Assembly (NCBI GenBank): GCA_963969595.1 | Contig: OZ018414.1 | Location: 22,675,660 to 22,739,659 of the forward strand | Reading direction: 5' to 3' | Length of the DNA: 64,000 nucleotides | Source of the DNA: Neckera pumila | Lineage: Eukaryota > Streptophyta > Bryopsida > Hypnales > Neckeraceae | Shown here: positions 44,701-57,462 of the stretch, piece after piece | How positions within the stretch are numbered: position 1 is the stretch's first letter | Layout of the letters: each line of letters opens with the position of its first letter | Notes under the pieces: generated by a model | What the model saw: the letters and a program-made list of their open reading frames with translations, nothing else | What the model was told of the DNA's origin: nothing | Database searches by the model: none | Program-made: the position numbers and the translations under genes

Positions 44701-46385
44701 TACTAAAAGTGAAAAAGTAGAAAAGTAAGCAAGATTCATTTGTTCACCTCGAGCCAGTTCAAAAGCTAGCTGGGTTTTGGTGACAAGCTCATTCTCAGAT
44801 AATCCTCAAACTGCACATATGTCTAAGAAATGGCACGTCTTGGTCTCAAGAGGTCATGATTACTTCTCACGCTGCACATGATTGTTGCTTCCAAAGCAAC
44901 GATGGATTCGATTTCTCGGCTTGAATGCAAATTTTGTTAGTATTCCAGTTCATACTTGGGTGACAACTACATCTACAGGGTTGTGAATTTAGCATGTTTC
45001 CCCATAGAGCTTGCAAAAGGAGGTTTTAGTCATGAAGAAGTCATCTTTCAAGCATGTTCTTCATTCATCAAGCAATTTTGAACTGCAAGGATTTAAGACA
45101 CGTTAAGATCATGAGAGAAAAATTCTTCTTCTAGCGGAATGAAGTCAGGGCAAGTAAGCTCAGGTGGGAGGCTAGGACATGCAATCTAATCTTTCGCCGA
45201 TAATCAAGATCCAGTCATGTGCCGAATCATGGAATCTTGCTCCTAGAAACGAGCAGACTGGAGCATCTGAATACTTGCATCCGCAATTTTCTTCTCACTC
45301 TTCCTTTATTCTTCGGACTTTGAATTTTTCATCACTCTCTCTTTCCAAGTCTCTCTCTCAGCCGAGGAGAAAATGAATGACCATGACAAATTAGACCAAC
45401 AACAAAGCATGCGAGCATGACAGGTGAGGATGGGTGGGAAGAATAAGTTCAGACTTTTGTGTGGCCCATGGACAATTTGAAAAGATGACAACTCCGGCCA
45501 GGTTGAAGCCCTTTGGGCAGATGGAGTTAGGCAGCCCAGATGCACGTCAAAGCCAGGGCCCAATCAATACGGCATGCCATCTATCCCTGGGCCACACTTT
45601 CACTGATTCGAAGCTTGGAAACAACAGTAGAAGAACCCACGCTTATTTTGAATATCCTCCTAAGAGAAGAAGAAGAGTTATTTATCACAAGTTATGTGCC
45701 GCAGATGATAAATTTTGAATTTATATTTAGCATCACAGACGCCAAATGCGATCATATTGTTGGTCATGAAATACTCCGTACAAGTTTGACGGCTCCAAAG
45801 ACGGGACTGGATTTTTCATCCGTGACAAGAGTGGGAAAAAATCAAAAAATCTCACCCTTCCTTGAAAGGCTCGTAGCACTACACCAGGCAAATCCAGAGG
45901 TCACGTGGGGCCACTTCTCCCCCTGACTATTGTCCCAAGGCTAACTTCGACATCTTCCTGGTGATGCTTCTTCCTGCCTGGGATCCAATTTTCCATTGTC
46001 ACAGTTGCTCCATTCCTTTGCCAAAACATGGTGGTGAGTTCATTGGAGAAAGTGCGTCACAAGATAGCTTTAGGCTTACCCTACCAAAGTGACAGCATGT
46101 ACAATACTGTACACCGACATGTATTGCCTAGTTCCCGTTGTCTTCATGTAGAAACCCCAGTGTATCGTACGCTTTAAACCTTAGAGAGTTCAATGAGTGG
46201 GGTTGCTTACAAGTGACACAGATGATCAAGCCAGCCTTGAATCTGACCCAGTTTGTGTCCTCTACTGCGACCGGTTTTTAATGAATTAAAAGACATGGGT
46301 GCAGTATAGCTTGGTTTTTTTTTCGATCTCTTCAGTACAGACAGTTGTGAGCCTGAGGGTGGTGATACTACCGTACAGTACACAA
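44700..46385 (+). promoter_or_regulatory. Upstream region of copy D
   Basis: About 1.7 kb aligning to 62170-63592 before copy E (GTTTTGGTGACAAGCTCATT, AAGAAATGGCACGTCTTGGT, GGGTGACAACTACATCTACA, GACCATGACAAATTAG). Its last 500 bp aligns to B and C too. The leader TTGTGAGCCTGAGGGTGGTG lies just before the ATG, with a short insertion (CCGTACAGTA) relative to the others. Conserved before a pseudogene, hence inherited with it. Confidence 0.5.
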
Positions 46386-49300
46386 ATGGATTTGTCCATT
46401 TGATTCCCCATTCTGCTCCTGTTTGGGCATGGTTTTGGGAGGGAGTGCTCAAGCACCGTCGAACGCGAATGATCTTCTTGACCGACTAGAAGCCAGCCTT
46501 CAAGATCTTGTGAAACAAGTGCAAGTTAATGTTCTCAATTCTTGTGGTATGAATGTTCCACCCAAACATTGTTCTGTGCTGTCTTTCGATCTCTCGGCGA
46601 ACTCTTTTGTGCAAATACTTTGGATTTCAGTGATTGCAAAGAAGTCATCCTTTCGTCTGTGCAAATTGCAGATTTATTGAGTACTTGTAATGGTGAGTCA
46701 ATCTGTAGCCGGCTCTCATGTCCCCTTACGCAATCCGATAAGACCGGCTATGCATGCCAAGGAGTTCTCTTGAACAAACCGTGCAAAGACAAACTGTGCT
46801 CGCCGAGAAATTTCAACTTCTCTAGAAGCTTTCTGAGGTCTGTCGGTAACTTGATTTCCACCTTGAGTCCTTTCTATTTGCGTCTGTTGGTAAGTGATGA
46901 GATTCTTTGAATAAATCTACTGACTAAATAAACAATAGATATGCCACTGATTGCACAATTCTCTAGAGTGTGGGTGCAAATCCTATGATGAGGGGAAACT
47001 CTGCAAAGTGCAATGTACAGTACACGGTGCACCTTGCATTTTAATTTGTCGGTTGTAGTGCAGTGCATCCAACGGGCTGTACCAAGTGCTGTACCAGGCA
47101 TTCCCCGCACTAGTTACAAGAAAATTTTGTTCATCTTGTAAGAAAGTTGGTCCGCTTCATGGGAAATATATCATCATAGTCATCAATTGTTGCATTGCAA
47201 GAAAGTATATCATTTGACCCACGCCGACTCTTTTTGGCGAGCAAATAATATTTTGTACACCTTTGTGGATGTGTGGTGAATGGGAACCACTTGTCTTTAT
47301 TATAATTTTAGATACTTACCACTAAATACATCATATATTAAAAGATGTATATATGAATCTTAAGCCCTTTTTCTCGACTCCATTATTAGTTGTAAAATGC
47401 GTCAAATCACTGAGAGTAAACTTCCCAATCACTGCACAGACGAAATTCAAATCCTTCTCCGCAGTATTATAGAAACTTGCAAGCTTTGGAACTTGGCACG
47501 ATTATTAAATGCCACGATAAGATTCAAAAAATAGAGTGCAAAAAGATTTCCTCTTGAAAATTTCATTCCAACTTAAAAGTAACAAGCCTAAAATCAAGTA
47601 AAAAAAAGCTTGCGGCCCTTCACCGTAGTGTGAGGTAACTGAGGTGGTTGAAAATTCTCAGGTCTAGTGAATGGCACAGTGACTGTGCGGTGATTGGAAC
47701 TGTCCGGTTAATGGAGTGTTTACTCTAACACGATTGAAATTTGCTAGAACTTTTAAAAACTTGCCGTGGGGGTATGCATGCTGTCAATGACAAGTTTCAT
47801 TTCATCATTGTGATTTGCAATCCTGATGACAGAGTGCCAGGAATGAATGCTAAGACGATCAACTCTACTACTCCGAGACAACTTCAAGAAATTTGTGCTC
47901 AGAGGAACTTGGACAGTTTGTTTCAAAAATATTCAAACAACACCAACTTCTTTCGACTGTATTTCGGCTCCGTTGATGGCACCTTTCGGATCTTTCCAGG
48001 AATGGTAATAATTATAGCAGTCTGGTGAAAACATTCCAAGGGCTGTTGATGGTATTTTGCAATAGATTAAAACAAAGTTTTAAGCGATGGTGTCGTAGAT
48101 AATTGTTTCTTCTAGTTTTCACTGCATAAGAACATCTGTATTCTGTAGTAATGGACAAATTGCACAATGTTATTTGCAGGATGAATCAGACTGTGGCAGC
48201 TACAATCCTTGCATGAGATCATGGTAAGCCGATTTTTTTTAATTAACATCGAGTCAGACTTGCATGATCCTCAACATCTTTTGAAATTGTTCACAAACTA
48301 GAGAGTCCATCACATACAATTGTCACAATTTCTGGCGCTTAGAATCTTGAAATTGTGATTTGCACAGGTACCTTGCATCAACAACAAACGTGAAGAAGGT
48401 TGTAATGGTATTGATTGACAGTGGGTCTTCAATGACCGAGATTATCAAATCCACAACCTTTAACCACTTGCCAATAGCCTACGATACCACGAAATCTTTC
48501 TTGAATACTACCACCAGAGGTGACTATGTGAACATCTTCACTTTCGATCAAGCAAACGTGTCAAAGCCCTTCTCTCCTCAACGAGTGAGTCATAATATCC
48601 CTAAATTTCTCCAAGCCAATTTTTTTTCCTACTATATAGAGAATCCAAGTCTTGTGGCAGTTGAAGAGAGCAAGAAAGCATGACTTCAATGGTTTATCTA
48701 TATATTACCACTGTAGAATGGATTGCAGGTTCATGAATCTCATGGTCTGATATACAGTTATAATGCAGAATGTCGTTGGTTTGGTCAACGGAAACCATTG
48801 AAAGGAATCTACTTTATTTGAGTTTGAACTCAAGTGGGGCTTCTCGTTACACTTTGATTTCTGCAGGTGCAGGTGACTAACACTTCCACCCACCCTGACT
48901 TTGGAATTTTTAATGCAACGCTTTCCTCATCAAATCAAAGCTCTGTACCCCCTGGCAATATTACGGACGCAATTGGCAAAGTAATCACATCTTCTGCAGG
49001 CTTTACTAATATAAATATCTCAAACAGCGATCTAAAGGTCTGTACTTCTCTACCCCTACTCAGTCAACCCAAAGTTCCTCCGCATTGATTATCGGCTATT
49101 TTAGCGATGCTTCAATTGATTGATGAGGTTAATGTTAAGTGGCATTGTTTGAACACTGCAATTTCAATGTTTTCAAATGATTTTTTGCACTTTTCTAAGT
49201 TATGAATTTAAACATTCTAGAACGGTACTAAAAGTTAGTACTTAAAGACACTAAACCATTGTCCTTAGGGTATTAATCCACCAATCAATTGAAGCACCAC

Positions 49301-52039
49301 TGAAACAATTGGTATTTGGCAGGAAGAGTCTTTTGTGATGTAGTCACAATGCATTGGTATAAACCTTTAAAAGGCACAATGAAATTTTTGATACCCCTGA
49401 ACCATGCATGTTTGATTGAAACTTCATCGCTTCTCATTCGACCTGGCTGAAATATATGTCCATTAAACTTTCAGAAGTTCACTGCACATAAAGTCTTTAG
49501 TCCACGTGAAAATTTGGACATGTTCGGTTCGCTTGCTCAGTAGGAACGGGTTCAGCATTCACAACCTGCTATGATGTTAAACTGAACTCCTGAAGAACAG
49601 AGATTTCACAATGTTAGTATGACCAATTTGATTGCTCATATTGTGAAAAACGTAAAGCAAATAGGACTGAAGCTGAAATACTGTCATAGTCAACGATGAG
49701 CATAGCAAATGTTAGTCACAATGTAAATGAAAGTGAACAAAAGACACTGAAAAGAGTAAATTTGATGCCATTAGGACAATTGTGATGCTTAGGGTTTAAC
49801 ATGGAAAACCTGAACAGGTGATAATATTGATCACGGATAACAAGACCGTGGACGCCATGATAAGCTATGCCAAATTACTGTGGGACTTCATCAATAACAA
49901 CAACATTAGCGTATTCTTGTACATATTTGGTCCCAGTACTGCAGCCATCAATGCCAGCTCCCTTGCGAGGCAATCTTGCACTGCTTGATGGTACTTCGAG
50001 ATCCTGGACGACATTGTTTTTGGGAATCCATTGTTGGCTTTGGAAGCGTACTATTCCTTTGTAGCCAACATGCATTCAACTTACGTCAACAATGGCATTG
50101 ACTACTCCATTCAATACCAGGACTACTCTGGGGTGGACAGCAAGACCTTCACCCTCAGTAAGGCAGATATGGGATCCACATTCGGCATCATCAACCGTCA
50201 CTTGGAATATGCAAATATGCTGAATGGGCATAATGTAGTAAATCTTGCTAATTGTTAATGGATTGTGTTAATTAGTCTTTCGCTCAATCTTTGATTCTAA
50301 CTATACTAACAATCATAATAGTTGAAGTTCAAAACTTCAATATTCAATACTACACTTTGATTGAAACTACAATATTCAATACTACACTTTGAATTTAATT
50401 GGTTGTACATCTTCTTAATCATATTTTGTAGTGGGTTGCATATTTTGTAGCTGGTCGTAAGTGCCATTGAAAGGGCTAGCATTGTGGATTCTATCCTTTC
50501 TAATATCACGCATTGAAGCACTACCTCTCATCTTGAAATTCTTGCATTGGCATTATGGAGAAGGTTACAATGCTTGAGTGTCAGGAGACTTGAGAGCATT
50601 ATTATATGTAATTCCATGTCTTTCTTTGCAATAAAGAAGGTGTAGATAAAAGAGGGCATAGAATGAGGACTACTAGTATGGCTATTGATCCTCTTTTGAC
50701 TAGACAAGAAGATAGTGACACAATTGCCTTATCATTGGACTTAGCATTATTTGATACAAAATTTGCTCTGTTACATGATTGTTAGCTTGACATGTTAAAT
50801 ATGACATGTGATAATGCTTCCTCTTTACATGTTTAAAGCTCTATGATCACTTGCACTTATTTCATGGAGTGTTGTATCATTTTTCAGTTTTTAGTAGCAA
50901 TCGAGAGTTCCTGGGGGTTGCGGCCATTAACATCTACAAGACCAAGTTGAGTATCAGTGAAGATAACATTACAAATGTTGTAGGAGGCAAAGGAAATCAA
51001 AGTAACAGTATCAATGCAACAATTATTAATACAACAATGTGCCTCTATCAGGTCTGTTGAGACTATATCACAATTAAATCCTTTCTTCATGGATCTATCA
51101 ATTGTTTCAAACTTCCTTCAATCAATTAATAGATTATTTCTAATTTGTGTTTTGGACCAATGAGAAAGAAGCTTTGCAATGGAAACAACTTTTACAAAAG
51201 TTTGAATAGAACTTGACTTGAAAAGCAAATCAATACTAGAAAGATAGAGCTTCTTGTAGCATAGCTACTTGTTTTATTTCTAATGTATTTAACAATCATA
51301 GGGTCACACTTTCATAGTCATAGGGGACCTTCAAATGAACTAACAAATTGAGAGACAAAAATTTAACTCCAAATCCATATGGGTTGGCGTAATGAAAGGA
51401 TATGTTCATTGTAGATCCCACAAGTGATTCAACATTCTATTGAATATCACAACTATATACCTTTATTACGTAAGTATGTTTATTAGAAGAGAGACTTGCA
51501 TAACCGCATTCTTGAATGTCATTGTAACAAGAATATTTTCTATTATAGTTGCTAACAATTCATGGACTAACTTGAGTTCAAGATTTTCCTTCGTGGAAGG
51601 AGCCTTAATTTATAAAGTCTTGATTCAAGGGAAGCAAAGGGGCCCTCCCTTGAAGTTCAAGAATGTTATGAATTCGACTCACTAATGAAGAGAAACCACA
51701 TAAGGGTTGATGTTGTTTCTCATTCTATTTGAAAAAACAAATTTTCCCCATTGACATTGATTGTGATGGAATTGCAATCATCGAACAAGCCATGCAATCA
51801 AACCCCAAAAGTATCAAATATCGTCTGTCCAAGTAACTTTGACAACACCACGTTGCAAGAGCTGAGCTGTTGTAATTGTACTGGTGCCGATAAGCCAAGG
51901 GATGTCCCTCTTGCATTAGGCTTAAGCTTGGATCTGGGCATTAGCAACGTTGGCTGTTATTGCTTGGTTCTGCTTGAGGAATCGACGTCCAATCCCTCCT
52001 GTGTTCTCTAGAGATGAAAACGACGATGTGAAACTGTGA
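46386..52039 (+). pseudogene. Copy D: full-length but disabled VWA-Cache gene
   Basis: Exons align one-to-one with copy C: exon 1 about 46386-46547, then 46642-46837, 47833-48004, 48180-48223, 48368-48584, 48867-49037, 49818-50166, 50888-51051 and about 51777-52039. Lesions are codon 6 TGA (46401), an extra T near 46427, TGA in exon 7 (49986), exon 7 donor GT to AT (50167), lost exon 9 acceptor (about 51775), and an 8 bp deletion (CCAGCATT) in the transmembrane codons near 51942 that moves the stop to 52011. The ligand motif is also changed (NPCMRSWY for DPRKRLWY). MIDAS VLIDSGSSM remains. Confidence 0.9.
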
Positions 52040-53310
52040 ACGATAGAGCTAACAATTGATAGCAAGAGGAGAAGATCATGCCAATGTTGAAATGGGATTG
52101 CTTTAGTGTCAGTTTAGTGTGAACATATCAAGTCATTGAAGTAGCAATTTGAACCACCGCAGATGATAGATTGAAGGACCAACCACATGGATAGTTGTGT
52201 ACAGTATGCCTCTTGTGAGTGAATTATACCCTTTATGTATAAAATTTTCATTACCCATATATGTATACTTTTCACTACCCATATATGTATATTTTTCTAA
52301 ACATGCTAGATTATAATCAATATGGGAATAAGGACCGTATCCCGTATTCTGTATCCCATACCTATACCCATATATTGTATAGTATCAATATTTTGTATAA
52401 AATATCCATTTTCTATATATCACCCATGTATATATTTCATATATATTTTGTATATATTTCATATATATTTCTCATATCCAAATTTTTGGGTTTGGATTTT
52501 GGAGGGTGTGTAGGTAAATCAAATGTTTTATTTTATTTCATTTTATTTGCGGAGGTGGTTAATTAATTGATAACATCTGATTTGATTTTGGAATGCAGGT
52601 TGGTAGGTGTGTCAAGTGTTTTATGCATATAATTATTAGTTGATAAGATTTAAGTATGCTCTTTTTCTAGGGATAATGTACAAAGTTTGTCTCTTTTGAG
52701 AGGATGGTTACATAAAATAGTGAAATTAGGTTGCCCCATACTAAATTCTTGACATTTAACACTATATAAATATGTACAAAGAATGCAGTAATGAAGGGAC
52801 TATGTATGTTGTATTGGTTGGTGCAGTGTTCATGGCTTGGGTTTAGAAAACTGCATGCGGCTCCATGTGACAAACAATGGCTCATGAGGTAACTTCTGCC
52901 AGTGAAGGCAACCTAATTGTTGAGGCAACCCAATTTCACTATTTTGTGTAGAGAATGTCACCCACTTACTCATATTTAATGAGTGAATTAACAATTCCAC
53001 ATATTTGTATTTTCATTACCCTCAAATCTATATTTTTTCTTAACATGTTAAATTGCAATTGATATGGAGGTAATTAACAACCATATTCCATATTTTGTAT
53101 CCCATATTTATATTCATATATCATACTATATTAGTATTCCATCTGAAATATCTATATTCCATATATTATACCCGTATCAAAGTTATTTGGTTTTCCATGT
53201 GTTTAAAAATAAATAAATAAATAAATAATCTGGTTTCAATTTTGGGGAGGTCGGTGGGTAGGTGAATAACGTGTTTATTTATTTGTTTTTGATTTGCAGG
53301 AGTTGTTAAT
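52040..53310. other. 3' flank of copy D, AT-rich low-complexity DNA
   Basis: No gene. 52240-52500 and 53000-53230 are rich in TATATGTATA / CCCATATAT phrases and an (AAAT)n run at about 53208-53228. ORFs here are composition artefacts. The two AT-rich blocks resemble each other (ATACTTTTCACTACCCATAT versus GTATTTTCATTACCC), so a local duplication is likely. Confidence 0.5.
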
Positions 53311-53319
53311 TAGTTGCAG

Positions 53320-54200
53320 AAAAACGCTTCTAACTCAATTTTTGAAGTTGAGGAAGGTTCACTTCTTCTCCAGAGGATGCACTCCTCAGCTCCCAATCCA
53401 AACGAGGGTTTTTTTTTCTGGTAATTTGGTGCCAAACTTCACCGTTGTGGCACAGTGACAGTGGATTAAATTTGGAGGGACCATCTTCCATTCACTGCAT
53501 AGTGTAGTGCTACAGTGCAAAAGAAAAACTTGATCCAAACATGCCCATTCAGCATAAAATATTTCATATTCCAACAAATATCTGCAGCACCCCACGCCAA
53601 AATTCCACATGAAACTGTCCTCCACGTCCACCTCCACACACCCACAACGGCAAATCAACGAAGCTCTGCCATGAAGTACGCCGGATCAATTATAACCAGT
53701 GAGCAATTTTGCAAGAATAGTACAAATGCACACACTGGCGTTCAAGGAAAAAATAGGTGGTGAACCAACAAGAAGAAAATTGTATCTTCATCACTTTAAC
53801 GTCTTCATTGGTGAAACCCCAATCCAAAGCAGCTTGAGTGACTTTGCTCACTTCATCTAGAGGCTTCTTTCTGTAGCCACAAATCCCCGCATCACAATCA
53901 ATAAACAGCTACAAGCAATCTAAAGTATAGGAAAATAAAGCCATTATTAGGGACGTAATTCAGTCTCCTATTCGGACTTGAGGACATGTGTCATAACCTT
54001 ATTAATCCCAACCTTAAAAAGGACCAAAAAAACACATTCCAAGCTTCAATTGGAAATTTGTTCTGACAGCCTTGATTGGAAATTATGCACCCTACAAGTT
54101 GGGCACTGGGCATGGTTGGCAATTGGTGCCTCTACCTTAGTGCAATTGGAGCCACCCAAATATTAATGGAGCTTTCTTTGCAGTATCCTCCAAGCCATAC
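53320..54200. other. Spacer after copy D with paralogous empty site
   Basis: Matches the 6350-6760 and 24860-25150 spacers (CAAATATCTGCAGCACCCCA) and then 7380-7410 joined to 12396-12640 without the 5 kb element. It includes the antisense last exon at 53800-53910. No complete gene. Confidence 0.55.
53790..53920 (-). pseudogene. Antisense last-exon fragment, second copy
   Basis: Minus strand: acceptor-like GATTTGTGGCTACAG, then KKPLDEVSKVTQAALDWGFT and NEDVKVMKIQF. Paralogue of the exon at about 12508-12592 (DEVSKVVQAALDQGFTAEDV). The stop codon of that copy is lost here. Family unknown. Confidence 0.4.
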
Positions 54201-55150
54201 TAGTTTGTCCTATGCTATGGCCACAACCAAAATAAAAGGAAAAATAATTTTTTAATTTTTTAATTTGTATAAAAAATTTGAAATTCAATATCTTTTATAC
54301 TTGAAAGAGTGCAAGGGCCTTATTGTGGTGTGAAGGGTTGTGTTTTTGATACAAACAGAAAGCTCAATACAGGAAGGAGTGCAAGGGCTTTGTTTCATGG
54401 CATTTGGACTTGCATTTTGAAAGTTATGGTTTTTCCAAAATAAAAGATAATTTAATTTAATTTTTTTTTAATTCATAAAAACTTTGAAATTCAATAACTC
54501 TTACATTGTAGGTCTAAACTCCAAGAAACAAAGCCCATGCACCCCTCCTTGCAAAAAGCTTTCCGATGGTACTAAAAACGTGACCAGGAGACTCATGGTT
54601 TTTTAGATTTCAACGCATCAAAAAAAAAAAAAACTTAAACTTAAGGTATGGAGTGGTATGCCTTGTGCCATTGCCACAATCACAATCAAAATAAAAATAA
54701 TTTTCAAATTTTCAAATTCATAAAAAGTCAAAATTCAATAACTTTCTCATCTTTGGTCCAATCGCCATGCACCCCTCTTTGCCAAGGGTTTTCCAATGGT
54801 AATAAGCACACCATCAGGGGATGCACGATTTAGGAGATCATAACATAACAAACAAACAACTTGATTTAAATTATGGATTTAGTGTGCCCTTGTGCCATTG
54901 CCACAACCAATATTAAAGTAAAAAAAAAAATTCTAATTTTTAAATATTGAAAAACTTTGAAACTTAATATCTATTATGCACAAAGGAATGCAAGGGCTTT
55001 GTTTTGTGGCATTTGGACATGCAATGTGAAAGTTATGATTTTTTCAAAATAAAAGATAAATTAATTCAATTTTCCGATTCATTAAAACTTTGAAATTTGA
55101 CAACTTTCACATCATCCATTGTCTTTATCTTTGCCTTTGCCTTGGGACTT
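54200..55150. repeat. About 237-bp tandem repeat, mixed orientation
   Basis: Direct units near 54651 and 54893 (TGCCATTGCCACAA), with a third direct start near 54219. Inverted pieces occur near 54300-54440 and 54960-55060 (GCAAGGGCTTTGTTTTGTGG complementing CCACAAAACAAAGCCC). Same family as 44160-44700. Non-coding. Confidence 0.55.
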
Positions 55151-55296
55151 GGGCTTAGGCTTTGACTTAGCTTTTCTTAGTGCCTTTAGATGTAGATGAA
55201 CTTGAACCTCTCTCTTTATTCTTGAAGTGTCTCTCTTTTCAATAATTGTATTTTCCATGACTCATTTTTGAACACAATCCTGCATTCCTTGGTCTT

Positions 55297-56567
55297 TAAC
55301 CCTTAACTGCCTAAGCAACCAAATATGGTAGCTCTAAAGTTTCAGGCTCGTTTGGGCATGGGCAGTTAAATTCCTTTGACTAGTTCAAATTTTTTTAAGG
55401 GCAGTATTGAAGGTTAACTATTGGAGACTTTTATTTTTTACTAAAAAAAGGTAAATATTTGATTTTTGAGAGGTCCTCAAAGGCATATATGTATCATTAG
55501 TAGAAGAGTAAACCTTGCAAATTTTACTTGATTTCCCGGCTTTGACCAAAGCTTGCCAATTTCACTTGATTTGAGATCTAAAAAGTTGTACTCATCCATT
55601 TGCTTTGAAAATGGTCCCAATGGAAAGAGCAAAGTGTTTTCATGATTTTCATTGTTTAATGAAGCAAATTGTTTAAACATGCAAGTGTTGATTTGGAGTT
55701 ATTTACAATTTCTATTTATCAAATAAAATTCTGTGTCAACAACTACAAGGTGGATTGTGTAATAAGTTCGATAGCTCTTCATTTAAACTTAAGTTTTTTA
55801 GAAGTGCATTTTAGTGTGCTAACGCAATTTCAAATTGTTCATGTCCCATCCAAATCCAAAAAACTCTTATATGCAAATTTCTCAAACATTGTAGAGAGGG
55901 GCAGCATACTAAAAATAGGATACTTACATTTCTCTTGTTATAATCTCACAACTCCTATGCAATTTTACACTCAAAATTGGTAGGTACACTAATAAGAAAG
56001 CTCTCTAAACATCTATACGGTTAGATTTTGAAAAACAAACAATTTGCTTCATTGGAGATAACTATAAATTCTACCTCTTTTTTCAAAATTCAAGTTTTTG
56101 TACAAAGGTACCCATTGCAATCTTCACTTCCCATAGTGTTGAGAGCTCTTGGAAATGAACCTCAAATACACTAGATCTTGGAGAAAAAATCACATTCAAA
56201 ATTTATTTAAAAAAATTGTAGAGTAGATTTTAAGAAGCCATTTATTGATTGGGATTATACAAGTTAGGCCCTTTAACCTCATATTTTTTTGGTCACCAAC
56301 TTTTTAGATTTGACTTGTGTAAAGAAGATTGAAAGATTTTGCAATTTTAGCATCCTTATGGTCAAATATTATAATCTTTCACCCCATAATTCCATAAGTG
56401 ATATTGTTGTGTTTTCTTTTCTTATGAGATCTCTAGCATGTCCAGTTTGAATTTGTACGGTTACAATTCAAAAAAAACTGATACAACTTATCAAAATGTT
56501 GGCATTTTGTTCATTTTAGAACAAATTCCAGGAAGCCCAAAACAGGCCTTAGGCATTTAAGGGTTAA
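55297..56567. mobile_element. TTAA-flanked TIR element, longest copy of subfamily I
   Basis: 1271 bp, ends TTAACCCTTAACTGCCTAAG and CTTAGGCATTTAAGGGTTAA. The right half is the complement of 3760-4330. The left half is absent from the shorter copies, which look like internal-deletion derivatives. An ORF of 104 codons (55669-55983) has no match I recognise, so no transposase is claimed. Confidence 0.65.
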
Positions 56568-57462
56568 GGGCACCCCTGTGCATCAAAGTAGACATTTTTT
56601 TATATGTTGTCAACATGTGGATGAGGTTTATTTTAAGGCCCAATCATTTTCATGATTTTTGACTATTTGGTTAAAAAGTTATTGCATGATTATATGACCA
56701 TAAAAAGTTTCTTTCTCAATCCGGATAGTCCGGGCAGCTTAAAAAAAATCACTTTTTTCAAAAATAAAAATTTGAAATTGTTTTTTAAAACTCATATATA
56801 GATGGAAAGCTTTGAGTCATTCCATTTTGATTGATGAGATGAAAGTTATGAAGAGTTTTAGTTTGACGATAGTTCTGCGGGTTCTGTATTCTAAAATAAA
56901 CTTTAAATTTTGGCTTTATTTAACTCAATTTTCAATATGTTTGGACATAAAATAAAATCATAGGATGTAGATTGTTTATTGCAACATTACAACCATTGGA
57001 ATTGGCATTTTTGAATTCCATAACTAAATTCTTAACAATTTCGTATATTGAATCATTATCTATTTCTTTCTGTTCACACTTTTTTTTCCTATATATTGTA
57101 CAATTCCAAATTATCTGAAATTTTTCAAACATATAGCCAACTTGCTTTGAAGAATGAATCTAAAGAAGCACCACCAATATGGAGATTTTTTCATACAAAT
57201 GTGACCTTGTGAAGTGCAACTGCCTTATTTTTTGCAAGGCCCAGAAAATAATATTTGTCAATTCAATTGCTAATATCTTGCAATCTACATTGTGAAAATT
57301 TCTGAAATTTTTCCCACATCTTTCTAAACCAACGTACTACAAGATCCTAAGGTTGCCTATGTCTAAAAATGTTTTTGTTCTAAAATTTGGTATTTGTATT
57401 AGAAATGGCAGTTTTGGAGTGTTTTTTGTGAAAACATAGTCAAAGAACTTTAGGGGAGTTAA
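56568..57462. mobile_element. TTAA-flanked element, subfamily II, adjoining the previous one
   Basis: Shares most of its length with 34213-35109 (ATCACTTTTTTCAAAAATAA, GGAAAGCTTTGAGTCATTCC, AAGCACCACCA). The right end ACTTTAGGGGAGTTAA carries a 2 bp insertion. The left end is degenerate and directly abuts the TTAA of the neighbouring element, so one probably inserted at the other's edge. Confidence 0.5.

Noticed and set aside
52261..52566. 101-codon plus-strand ORF
   Set aside because: Tyr/Ile-rich translation of TATATGTATA low-complexity DNA, not conserved elsewhere.
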